Source: Bacteroidales bacterium WCE2008 (GTDB taxonomy: Bacteria; Bacteroidota; Bacteroidia; Bacteroidales; UBA932). From it: a stretch of DNA of 64,000 bases. Below, piece by piece: positions 8,371-15,949 of this stretch. The notes under the pieces were generated by a model. That model searched no databases, had not been told where the DNA came from, and worked only from the letters and a program-made list of their open reading frames with translations. Position 1 is the stretch's first letter. Each line of letters begins with the position of its first letter. The stretch lies in the NCBI GenBank assembly GCA_900167925.1, contig FUZM01000002.1, positions 1-64,000 on the forward strand. The letters run 5' to 3'. The position numbers were made by a program, and so were the translations under genes.

Positions 8371-9804
8371 ATGGACAGGGCCGGCCAGCTATATTCCGAT
8401 TTTATCTCGAGACTCGGATATCCTCCGACTTCGTGTCAGGAGGGCCTGATGCATGATATCGCCGACTTCATAACCGGCGACGACGGCGACATAATGGTCG
8501 TCAACGGCTATGCCGGCACCGGCAAGACCACTGCTGTCGCGGCCGTGATATCGACTCTCGCCGACTACAAGATTAAGAGCGTGCTGCTCGCACCGACCGG
8601 AAGGGCGGCAAAGGTGCTTTCGTCTTATGCCCATAGGCCCGCATATACTATCCATAAACATATCTACCGCCAGAAATCTGTCGGCAGCGACGGCTTCGGA
8701 CAGTTTTCCATGTCCCCGAACAAGGCCAGGAACACTCTCTTCGTCGTCGATGAGGTATCGCTCATAGGAATCGATGCCGGCAACGGGCAGTCTACCGCAG
8801 CCTTCGGTTCCGGAAATCTTCTCGAAGACCTGGTGACATTCGTCCGCAGCGGAGCCGACTGCAGGCTGCTTCTGATCGGCGACCGCGCCCAGCTGCCTCC
8901 GGTGGGCCTGGATGTCAGTCCGGCGCTGAATGAACCGTTCATGCAGTGTCTCGGCGGTGTGCGTTTCTCGACTCTTACTACTGTAGTGCGTCAGGACAAG
9001 GAATCCGGAATATTGCGGAATGCTACCAGAATCAGGGAGATGATCTCTTCCGGAGAGGAGTCCTTCGGATTCGAGGAACTGCAGCTGGTGACTGAAGGAT
9101 TCGATGATTTCCAGAGTATAACCGGCGGGGAACTGCTGGAGACTCTCTCGGATGCCTATGGCAGATTCGGAGAGGACGAGACAATCGTTCTATGCCGTTC
9201 CAACAAGAGGGCCAACCGGTACAATGCCGGAATACGAGCTCAGGTCCAGTACAAGGAGGACAGTCTTGTGCGTGGAGACCGCCTCATGATAGTCAAGAAC
9301 TGCTATCAGTTCGTGCAGGATGTCGAGAATATGGATTATATCGCCAATGGCGACATGGCCAACCTTATAAGGATTTCCCATTTCGAAGAGCGTTATGGCC
9401 TGCATTTCGCCGATGCCGAGCTGGAGTTCCCGGATTATGGAGTCGAAATAGACGCCAAGGTCTGTCTGGACACACTTCAGTCCGAGGCGGCTTCGCTTTC
9501 CTATGAGCAGCAGAATATGCTGTATCAGGGCGTGAATGAGGACTATGCCCATATCACGACCAAACGTAAACGGTATGAGGCGGTGCGGGAGGATCCCTTT
9601 TACAATGCTCTCCAGCTTAAATATGCCGATGCCATAACCGGCCATAAGTCGCAGGGAGGCCAGTGGGACTGCGTCTTCATCGATAATCCTTTCTGGCAGG
9701 ATGAACTTACGCTTGATGATCTCAAGTGGCTATATACAGCGATGACCAGAGGTGTCCGCAAGGTCTATCTGGTCAATTTCAAAAAAGAATGTTTCAAGAA
9801 ATGA
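8371..9804 (+). CDS. RecD-like ATP-dependent DNA helicase (SF1B)
   Basis: 477 residues. Walker A GYAGTGKTT (46-54), Walker B VVDEVS, motif III GDRAQLPPVG, and a C-terminal UvrD_C_2 segment with AITGHKSQGGQW and YTAMTRG motifs. This matches the short AAA/RecD-like helicases common in Bacteroidetes, presumably 5'-3' translocases acting in repair or replication. The ATG follows the trkH stop with no gap, and its own stop overlaps the next ATG by four bases (ATGA), a sign of translational coupling with unrelated functions. Confidence 0.85.
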   Translation: MDRAGQLYSDFISRLGYPPTSCQEGLMHDIADFITGDDGDIMVVNGYAGTGKTTAVAAVISTLADYKIKSVLLAPTGRAAKVLSSYAHRPAYTIHKHIYRQKSVGSDGFGQFSMSPNKARNTLFVVDEVSLIGIDAGNGQSTAAFGSGNLLEDLVTFVRSGADCRLLLIGDRAQLPPVGLDVSPALNEPFMQCLGGVRFSTLTTVVRQDKESGILRNATRIREMISSGEESFGFEELQLVTEGFDDFQSITGGELLETLSDAYGRFGEDETIVLCRSNKRANRYNAGIRAQVQYKEDSLVRGDRLMIVKNCYQFVQDVENMDYIANGDMANLIRISHFEERYGLHFADAELEFPDYGVEIDAKVCLDTLQSEAASLSYEQQNMLYQGVNEDYAHITTKRKRYEAVREDPFYNALQLKYADAITGHKSQGGQWDCVFIDNPFWQDELTLDDLKWLYTAMTRGVRKVYLVNFKKECFKK

Positions 9805-11654
9805 AAAGAACCATTATCTGCCTTATCGCGGCATGCTTATGTGCCGCTTCTTTCGGACAGGAACGTATCAACGAGACCTATTCTCCGGATTCCACGAAGA
9901 TTGCCTACACTATGGACAATGATCTTTATGTGTTGTCTCTTCCGGACAGTACCCGGACAAGACTTACCTTTGACGGATCCGAAACAATACTGAACGGCTA
10001 TGCCTCCTGGGTCTACTACGAGGAGATATTCGGCCGTCCGTCAAGGTACAGGGCGTTCTGGTGGTCTCCTGACAGCAAGACCTTGGGATTCTACCGCTTC
10101 GATAATAGTGAAGTCCCGATGTTCCCGATTTATTCTCCGAAAGGACAGGATGGCTCCCTGAACAGGACCCGCTATCCGAAGGTCGGAGAAAACAACCCTA
10201 AGGTGCGCATCGGAATGGTCCCTGCCGCCGGCGGAGATGTCGTATGGGCAGATTTCGACGAGAATGAGGACCAGTATTTCGGGACTCCGTTCTGGGGACC
10301 TGACAGCAAGTCTCTCTACGTCAGTCGCGAGCCTCGCCGTCAGAATGAGCTTGACCTTTATTGCGTATCCTCCGCAGACGGCAGCAAGAAACTGATCTAC
10401 CATGAGGAGTACAAGACATGGCTGGACTGGATCGAGGACGTGATCTTTACTGAGAAGGGCCTTTATATGGTCCGCAGCTTCGAGACAGGCTGGCAGCAGA
10501 TATATTTCCTTTCTTATGACGGATCGGATTTCAGGCGTCTTACTGACGGCCCTAACTGGAAGGTGAAGCTGATCCGGGTAGAGGAAAAGGCCGGAAATGT
10601 ATATTTCACGGCGAGAAGGGATGCCACCATCCGTAATACTTTGTATAAAGTGGACCGCAAGGGCAGGATAACAGCCCTTACCGATCCTGCATTCAATGCT
10701 TCCAATGTCGAGTTCTCGGAAGACGGCAAGTATTTTACCGTCAGTCTCTCCAACTATTCTACGCCTGACAAGATATGGAAATACAATGTCAGGAACCTCA
10801 GGAGGGAACTTGTCGAGGACACGGCTTCGTCTGTCGAGAATCTTGACGAATTGCTTATCCCGCAGAGCATAAGCATTACCACGAGCGACGGCCTGGTGCT
10901 TCCTGGCGCCATAATCTATCCTAAGAATTTCGACCCGGAAAAGAAATATCCGGTCCATATGGACATATACGGCGGACCTGACCATCCGATGGTGACTGAC
11001 AGATGGAACGTGGATGCTTTCGGCCAGTGGTGCGCCCAGAACGGAATCATCGAGGTCGTGGCTGACTGCCGTGCTGCAGGACATAACGGAAGAGCCGGCC
11101 TTGACATGATATATCGTCAGCTTGGAGTGCTGGAGGTGCGTGATTTCGTGGAATGGGCGGATTATCTGAAGTCTCTCCCTTATGTCGACGGAGAGAAGAT
11201 CGGAGTCGAAGGCTTCTCTTTCGGTGGCACGATGACTGCGTTGCTTGTCATGGAACATCCGGACGCTTTCCATTATGGAATAGCAGGAGGCGGTGTCTAC
11301 GACTGGTCTCTCTATGATTCCCATTACACGGAGAGGTTCATGGATACGCCTCAGGCCAATCCTGAAGGCTACGAATCGACCAAGGTGATCGGAAGGACAG
11401 GCAATTATCCTGTATCCGTGGACTTCAAGTACGACGGGATCGAGCCTGTGATGCTCATGCTGACTCATGGAACAGGAGACGACAATGTCCATTTCCAGAA
11501 CACGCTTCAACTCATAGATGTGCTTCAGTCGGAAGGAAAGAAGTTCCAGCTGATGATCTATCCGGACGGCAAGCATGGATATCATGAGTATCAGGCGGAG
11601 CATGCCGTGAAATCCCAGGCTGAATTCTGGCTGAAATACCTTATCCGAAGATAA
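9801..11654 (+). CDS. Dipeptidyl-peptidase IV-like serine peptidase (S9B)
   Basis: 617 residues. Signal peptide (1-19), a beta-propeller with the S9B signature WVYYEEIFGR near residue 70, and a C-terminal alpha/beta-hydrolase domain with nucleophile GFSFGG, Asp in GTGDDNVH and His in GKHGYHEY. It should release Xaa-Pro dipeptides in the periplasm. It is about 100 residues shorter than typical Bacteroidetes DPP IV, the loss being at the N-terminal side of the propeller. The start at 9801 is chosen because it opens a signal peptide and overlaps the helicase stop (ATGA). Confidence 0.88.
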   Translation: MKRTIICLIAACLCAASFGQERINETYSPDSTKIAYTMDNDLYVLSLPDSTRTRLTFDGSETILNGYASWVYYEEIFGRPSRYRAFWWSPDSKTLGFYRFDNSEVPMFPIYSPKGQDGSLNRTRYPKVGENNPKVRIGMVPAAGGDVVWADFDENEDQYFGTPFWGPDSKSLYVSREPRRQNELDLYCVSSADGSKKLIYHEEYKTWLDWIEDVIFTEKGLYMVRSFETGWQQIYFLSYDGSDFRRLTDGPNWKVKLIRVEEKAGNVYFTARRDATIRNTLYKVDRKGRITALTDPAFNASNVEFSEDGKYFTVSLSNYSTPDKIWKYNVRNLRRELVEDTASSVENLDELLIPQSISITTSDGLVLPGAIIYPKNFDPEKKYPVHMDIYGGPDHPMVTDRWNVDAFGQWCAQNGIIEVVADCRAAGHNGRAGLDMIYRQLGVLEVRDFVEWADYLKSLPYVDGEKIGVEGFSFGGTMTALLVMEHPDAFHYGIAGGGVYDWSLYDSHYTERFMDTPQANPEGYESTKVIGRTGNYPVSVDFKYDGIEPVMLMLTHGTGDDNVHFQNTLQLIDVLQSEGKKFQLMIYPDGKHGYHEYQAEHAVKSQAEFWLKYLIRR

Positions 11655-12905
11655 TCATCGGACACTGGTTACCAATAAATAATTCCCTGACCCTGAAGCC
11701 GTGTCTATCCGGCAGGCAAAGATATGGATGGCGGACGACTCCTTGAGCTTCAGCTTCTTGCGCAGGTCGTCGCTGCTTATCGGAAGATTCCTTGCCGTCA
11801 CGGATGCTGCCGGAATCCGCTTGGAAAGAGATTTGATTTCTGTGCTGCTGAAGGGCAGCACTTCTTCTATCGTGAATGACTTGCCGAACGGAGATGACCA
11901 TCCTGCCTGGGCGACATAGAGATGGGTGGACCGTCCAAGTTTTCTAACTCCCCATGCTTTCGAGACATGGTTGAATAGGCCGGCCTTCGCAAGGGCCTTG
12001 CCGGGCTCGAAGAGTACTGAACCCTTAAGTCCGCCCAATTCTTCGGTTGATTGCAGGAATTCCGGGACGGAAACCTTTTCGGCGTCTTCAGCTACGCTTA
12101 TGGTATCTTCAGTGCGGTCAGGTTCGGCGACACATAGGGTATATGGGCCCGAATAGCCCCTCTCGGCGACCAGAAGAAGTTCCTTGCATTCTCCGTCGGT
12201 CGCCACCACATGCACTTCCTTCACGTCGTTCCCAGGAGCTGCTGCATTCAGCCTTTCAACGGCCATGCTTATGTCAGCCATCGGGGAGAGCTTGACCATC
12301 AGCAGGGGAGCGGCGTCAAAGAGCTTCTGCTTGAGATTCAATATGTCCGGAGAACAATCCTCGAGCAGGAATACTTTCCGTCCAGCTCCGTCCCTTCTTG
12401 CCGGATCCAGGAAAATTACGTCCGGGCTGAAACTGCCGAGGACTTCGTCTATCGTGGCGGGAGAGACTTCATGGTTGCTTACGGTGATGTTGTCGATGCC
12501 CAGCTCCCTGAAATTATGTTCCGCAGCCTGCGAGAGCAAAGCGTCCATCTCGTTATAGAGGATGCTGCCCGCCTTTGCGGAGAATGCCCAGTCGTCGATT
12601 CCGAGGCCTCCTGTCAGGTCGGCCAGCCGGAATCCGGGACGGCCCTCCATCAGCCTGGACAGCAGCATGGCCTTATAGCGTGCCGTGGCCGTGGATGAGC
12701 ATTGTTCTGTGCAGAGCCTGGTGGGATAGATCATGGACGGGATTTCATGCCACTGCGGGACCTTCTTTTTTATCCGTCTGCGCCCTTCGATGGTGCTGAC
12801 GGCCAGGTCTATGTCGATATCCGGCCATCTGCTGCGTCCGAGCAGCAACTTGGCTGTATCGTCGTTCTCATGTTCCAGAACAAATCTTGTAAAAACGTCA
12901 CTCAT
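11655..12905 (-). CDS. PG_1098-type class I SAM methyltransferase with THUMP-like domain
   Basis: 416 residues. The SAM-binding motif LADLTGGLGIDDWAF (about 95-110) and the later IFLDPARRD are those of the Bacteroidetes family related to P. gingivalis PG_1098, with a ferredoxin-like and a THUMP-like region towards the C-terminus, suggesting an RNA substrate. The target is not known. The ATG at 12905 is preferred because a -7 box TATCTTTG (12914-12921, minus strand) overlaps any longer reading frame; this leaves a leader of only a few nucleotides. It converges on the DPP IV gene with no gap. Confidence 0.75.
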   Translation of the reverse strand: MSDVFTRFVLEHENDDTAKLLLGRSRWPDIDIDLAVSTIEGRRRIKKKVPQWHEIPSMIYPTRLCTEQCSSTATARYKAMLLSRLMEGRPGFRLADLTGGLGIDDWAFSAKAGSILYNEMDALLSQAAEHNFRELGIDNITVSNHEVSPATIDEVLGSFSPDVIFLDPARRDGAGRKVFLLEDCSPDILNLKQKLFDAAPLLMVKLSPMADISMAVERLNAAAPGNDVKEVHVVATDGECKELLLVAERGYSGPYTLCVAEPDRTEDTISVAEDAEKVSVPEFLQSTEELGGLKGSVLFEPGKALAKAGLFNHVSKAWGVRKLGRSTHLYVAQAGWSSPFGKSFTIEEVLPFSSTEIKSLSKRIPAASVTARNLPISSDDLRKKLKLKESSAIHIFACRIDTASGSGNYLLVTSVR

Positions 12906-12913
12906 AATTAGCG

Positions 12914-12953
12914 GCAAAGATAGATATTATCTCGGAGATATTTTTTAAATTTG
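12914..12953. promoter_or_regulatory. Divergent -7 elements
   Basis: A minus-strand TATCTTTG at 12914-12921 serves the methyltransferase gene and a plus-strand TAAATTTG at 12946-12953 serves the phosphoglucomutase gene. Neither has a clear -33 TTTG. The two boxes are 24 bp apart and point in opposite directions, so the polymerases would compete for overlapping DNA. Confidence 0.5.
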
Positions 12954-13004
12954 CTTAACACAAACAAATATGTAAGCCGAGGCTTGCAAAAAATTGACAG
13001 ATAT

Positions 13005-14666
13005 ATGATCCAGGATTATAATGCAGTAGCACAAAGCTGGCTGAATGGAGATTTCGACCATGCTACCAAATGTCAGATTCTTGAACTGAGAAATAGCGAC
13101 CCTGCCGGGTTTGAAGATGCTTTTTACCGTAATCTCGAGTTTGGAACCGGTGGCTTGCGTGGTATCATGGGAGTCGGGACGAACCGTATGAACAAGTATA
13201 CCGTCGGAATGGCTACCCAGGGACTTGCCAATTATCTCAAGAAGCAGGTCGGCGGAAATCTCAGCGTCTGCGTTTCATTCGACAGCCGCAACAATAGCAA
13301 GGAATTCGCGAAGATTACCGCCAACGTGCTGTCAGCTAATGGTATCCATGTGTTTTTATATGACAATATCCATGCGGTTCCTCTGCTTAGCTATGCCGTC
13401 CGTGCGAAGAAGGCTAATGCCGGTGTGATGATTACGGCGTCGCATAATCCTAAGGAGTATAACGGATATAAGGTTTTCTGGTCAGACGGTGCCCAGGTGA
13501 CTTCTCCTGTCGACAAGGAGATTGTCGCAGAGGTCAACAAGATTACGGAGCCTTCAATGGTGCGTTTCGACGTTACCGACGAATGTGGCGGTATCGATCC
13601 GATGGGACATGAGATGGATGAGGCGTATCTCAACGACGTCCTCGGTCTTCTTCTTTCTCCGGAGGCCCGCGCCAAGCATAGCGATCTCAAGATTGTCTAC
13701 ACTCCGCTTCATGGCTGCGGCGTACGTATAGTGCCGGAGGCTCTCGGTCGTCTCGGTTTCAAGAATATCATCCATGTCCCTGCCCAGGATGTGAGCGACG
13801 GAGATTTCCCGACCGTCGTTTCTCCGAATCCTGAGGAGAACTCGGCCCTCAAGATGGCGATCGAGGTTGCGGACAAGAACGGTGCCGATATCGTCATGGC
13901 TACCGATCCTGATGCTGACCGTGTCGGAATCGCCGTACGTGACAATGAGGGCAAGATGGTTCTTTTCAATGGAAACCAGACTGCAGCTATGCTTACCTAT
14001 TATATTCTTACCCGCTGGAAAGAGCTTGGTAAGCTGGATCCTTCAAAGTATGTGGTGAAGACTATCGTTACGACTGAGCTTATCGCCCAGATCGCCCGCA
14101 GTTTCGGGGTGAAGGTCTATGATGTCCTTACCGGATTCAAGTATATTGCCGAGGTGGTCAAGAGAAATGAGGGTAAAGGGGAGTTCATCTGTGGAGGAGA
14201 GGAGAGCTATGGTTTCAATGTTGGCCAGTTTGTCCGCGATAAGGATGCCCCTATCTCATGCTGTTTCGTTGCCGAGTGCGCTGCCTGGGCTGCCGAGCAG
14301 GGTCTGACTCTGTACCAGCTTCTCCAGAATATCTATAAGGAGTATGGTTACCGCAAGGAGGCTCTTGTCTCCCTTGTACGTAAGGGAAAATCCGGAGCTG
14401 AGGAGATTCAGAAGATAATGGCTGACTACAGGTCCAATCCTCCTAAGGAGATTGTCGGGTCCCGTGTAGTCAAGGTGGTCGATTATCTTGAGCCGGAAAA
14501 GACCGGTCTTCCGAAATCGAATGTGCTGCAGTTTGTCGACGAGGCAGGGGACATCGTCTCCGTACGTCCTTCCGGCACGGAACCGAAAATCAAGTTCTAT
14601 TTTGGTGCTGCCGGCGCCGATGCTGATGAAAAAATCGAGAAACTCAAGGCTCAGTTTGTTGGTTAG
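13005..14666 (+). CDS. Phospho-sugar mutase (phosphoglucomutase/phosphomannomutase)
   Basis: 553 residues of the alpha-D-phosphohexomutase superfamily. The phosphoserine loop is ITASHNPKEYNGYK, the metal loop is DPDADRVGIA, the sugar-binding loop is GGEESYGF and the phosphate-binding loop near the C-terminus is RPSGTEPK. It interconverts hexose 1- and 6-phosphates, feeding glycogen or surface polysaccharide synthesis; glucose versus mannose preference cannot be settled. The ATG at 13005 is chosen because upstream in-frame sequence contains the -7 box. A strong terminator follows at 14717. Confidence 0.9.
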   Translation: MIQDYNAVAQSWLNGDFDHATKCQILELRNSDPAGFEDAFYRNLEFGTGGLRGIMGVGTNRMNKYTVGMATQGLANYLKKQVGGNLSVCVSFDSRNNSKEFAKITANVLSANGIHVFLYDNIHAVPLLSYAVRAKKANAGVMITASHNPKEYNGYKVFWSDGAQVTSPVDKEIVAEVNKITEPSMVRFDVTDECGGIDPMGHEMDEAYLNDVLGLLLSPEARAKHSDLKIVYTPLHGCGVRIVPEALGRLGFKNIIHVPAQDVSDGDFPTVVSPNPEENSALKMAIEVADKNGADIVMATDPDADRVGIAVRDNEGKMVLFNGNQTAAMLTYYILTRWKELGKLDPSKYVVKTIVTTELIAQIARSFGVKVYDVLTGFKYIAEVVKRNEGKGEFICGGEESYGFNVGQFVRDKDAPISCCFVAECAAWAAEQGLTLYQLLQNIYKEYGYRKEALVSLVRKGKSGAEEIQKIMADYRSNPPKEIVGSRVVKVVDYLEPEKTGLPKSNVLQFVDEAGDIVSVRPSGTEPKIKFYFGAAGADADEKIEKLKAQFVG

Positions 14667-14716
14667 AAGGGGGAGTTTTTGTCCCGTTTGATGTTTCTTT
14701 TTTGATATATTCTATG

Positions 14717-14758
14717 ATTGTCCGGAACAAGTTTAATTTGTCCGGACAATTTTTTTTC
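14717..14758 (+). terminator. Intrinsic terminator of the phosphoglucomutase gene
   Basis: Perfect 10-bp stem ATTGTCCGGA / TCCGGACAAT with a 14-nt loop, followed by eight T residues. It lies 50 bp beyond the stop codon. The octamer TCCGGACA recurs twice more without a hairpin at about 14892 and 14913. Confidence 0.85.
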
Positions 14759-14961
14759 TTTTCTTTGTCTAAGAAATGTTAAAAATACATTTATGGTGAA
14801 TAATTCAATTAATCGTTTTAAATGAGCGTTTCCAGAATTATGCGATGAGTTTTTGTATGTTTCGTACATTATTGGACACTCATTGCAACAATCCGGACAG
14901 GTATCGGCAATATCCGGACAACATGTTTCAAAATTGATAGTTTTGTAAATTTCTTCGTTGT

Positions 14962-15264
14962 ATGTTTGCACCAGAAAGAAAAACAAAAGTGATACCTACA
15001 AGAACTAAGGAAAAGCTTCAGCACTTAAACTTCGGAAAACTTCATGACTAATTTTTTAGTTATACGTTAAATTAAATGACTAAACTTAAACAGTGGACCC
15101 AATCATTCTTAACCTGATTTAGAGAATTAGCTTAGACTATGAAACTTCACTCAAGCGGGGCATTCCCAATGGTTGTTATTATTCTTTTTCTTTAAGCCTC
15201 GCTTGCAGTTAGCTTTAAATTCAAGATTTATATCGGACGTCGAGATGACGTCCGATATTTTTTT
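14962..15264 (+). ncRNA. Orphan transcript: small RNA or small-peptide mRNA
   Basis: A region between two genes that ends in a strong intrinsic terminator, has a -7-like TATGTTTG at 14961-14968 and lacks any normal gene. It contains a 10-bp stem with one G-U pair, CAAGCGGGGC (15152-15161) / GCCTCGCTTG (15196-15205). Three tiny ATG frames are present: 14962-15051 (29 residues, basic, beginning MFAPERKTKV), 15076-15117 (MTKLKQWTQSFLT) and 15139-15195 (MKLHSSGAFPMVVIILFL). The first ATG lies inside the -7 box, so that box and that peptide cannot both be real. I do not recognise a known RNA family. Confidence 0.4.
15231..15264 (+). terminator. Strong intrinsic terminator
   Basis: Perfect 11-bp stem TATCGGACGTC / GACGTCCGATA with loop GAGAT, followed by seven T residues. 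No coding gene on the plus strand ends nearby, so it must terminate the orphan transcript that starts near 14970. Confidence 0.85.
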
Positions 15265-15281
15265 ATCTCTTCACTTGCCGG

Positions 15282-15375
15282 CAGTGCCCGGCCGGCTCCG
15301 TCAAGTTCGGAAAAGCTATTCGGTCGCTCCCTCATTTAACGCTTTTCCTCAATTCCTCCGCCAGCTCGGGCACTG
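15282..15375. repeat. Large stem-loop carrying the TTCGGAAAAGC repeat block
   Basis: Outer arms CAGTGCCCG (15282-15290) and CGGGCACTG (15367-15375) are perfect complements, and inner arms GGAAAAGC (15309-15316) and GCTTTTCC (15341-15348) pair as well. The segment about 15297-15330 is shared with 19743-19785 and, inverted, with the first 100 bp of the window. It abuts the three-stem element at 15378. Confidence 0.6.
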
Positions 15376-15377
15376 AC

Positions 15378-15513
15378 CGTCCGAAGGTCTGATGGCGTCG
15401 GAGACCGTGGCCACCCTCGGCCACGTTAGAGGGAGGGGCCCAGCCGTCAGGCTGGGAGGGATGGAGTGAGCGAAGCGAACGGAAGTCGTCCGGCGCCATC
15501 AGACCTTCGGACG
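15378..15513 (-). repeat. Structured intergenic element, copy 1
   Basis: A perfect 20-bp inverted repeat (15378-15397 and 15494-15513) encloses a core shared with copies at 19.5, 19.8 and 34.8 kb. Core stems: GTGGCC/GGCCAC (15407-15424) and CCCAGCC/GGCTGGG (15439-15456), joined by the conserved GGGAGGGGCCC. The third stem is poorly formed in this copy (GTGAGCGAAGCGAAC). It lies 28 bp past the stop of the YolD-like gene and, read in that gene's direction, the stems come in the order 3-2-1 as in all other copies. Confidence 0.7.
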
Positions 15514-15541
15514 ATAAGTCCGTTATGTACGGAATCCGGAT

Positions 15542-15949
15542 TCAGATGAGGAAGATGGAGAAGAGGTCGTCGATGGGGATGGAGGGACCGTCGGCAAGGA
15601 CGACGAGGCGTGAGGCTTCGTCGATATTGCGGACATGGCCTTTGATGCGGAGGTATGTCCCTCCGGCTTTACGGGAGTCCGGACGGAAGTAGGTCAGTAT
15701 GGCTTCAGGACGCTCCAAAAGACGTCCGCGGATAGTCTGCAGGACGGCATTCAGACTGGCCCTCTGCTCCTCGTCAAGTTCAATCTTGGACCCGGTAAGA
15801 CGCCCAGTCTCCGCTATGACATCATCATAGCCGGTAAGCGCCGCAAAAGGAGCGAATTGTGCCGCACGCTCATGAATACTCATGCGCGGATGCCTCTTAG
15901 GACCTTTGTACTCCAGCCCGATTATATCGTCATACTTTCCTTCCATCAT
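15542..15949 (-). CDS. YolD-like family protein
   Basis: 135 residues. The segment MSIHERAAQFAPFAALTGY matches the YolD-like family, best known from Firmicutes, where small YolD proteins accompany UvrX/YqjW-type Y-family polymerases and are thought to act like UmuD in the SOS response. Its ATG overlaps the stop of the upstream polymerase gene by four bases (ATGA), so the two are co-translated. The pairing and sequence look Clostridia-like, which suggests horizontal transfer; this is inference. Confidence 0.8.
   Translation of the reverse strand: MMEGKYDDIIGLEYKGPKRHPRMSIHERAAQFAPFAALTGYDDVIAETGRLTGSKIELDEEQRASLNAVLQTIRGRLLERPEAILTYFRPDSRKAGGTYLRIKGHVRNIDEASRLVVLADGPSIPIDDLFSIFLI

Noticed and set aside
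10041..11603. 520-codon frame antisense to the DPP IV gene
   Set aside because: Composition is that of a complementary shadow; the sense frame carries all S9B motifs.
14663..14986. 107-codon minus-strand frame with a Cys cluster (CCPDIADTCPDCCNEC)
   Set aside because: It reads through the phosphoglucomutase terminator and the repeated TCCGGACA words, which themselves generate the Cys-Pro-Asp pattern; composition is that of AT-rich non-coding DNA.
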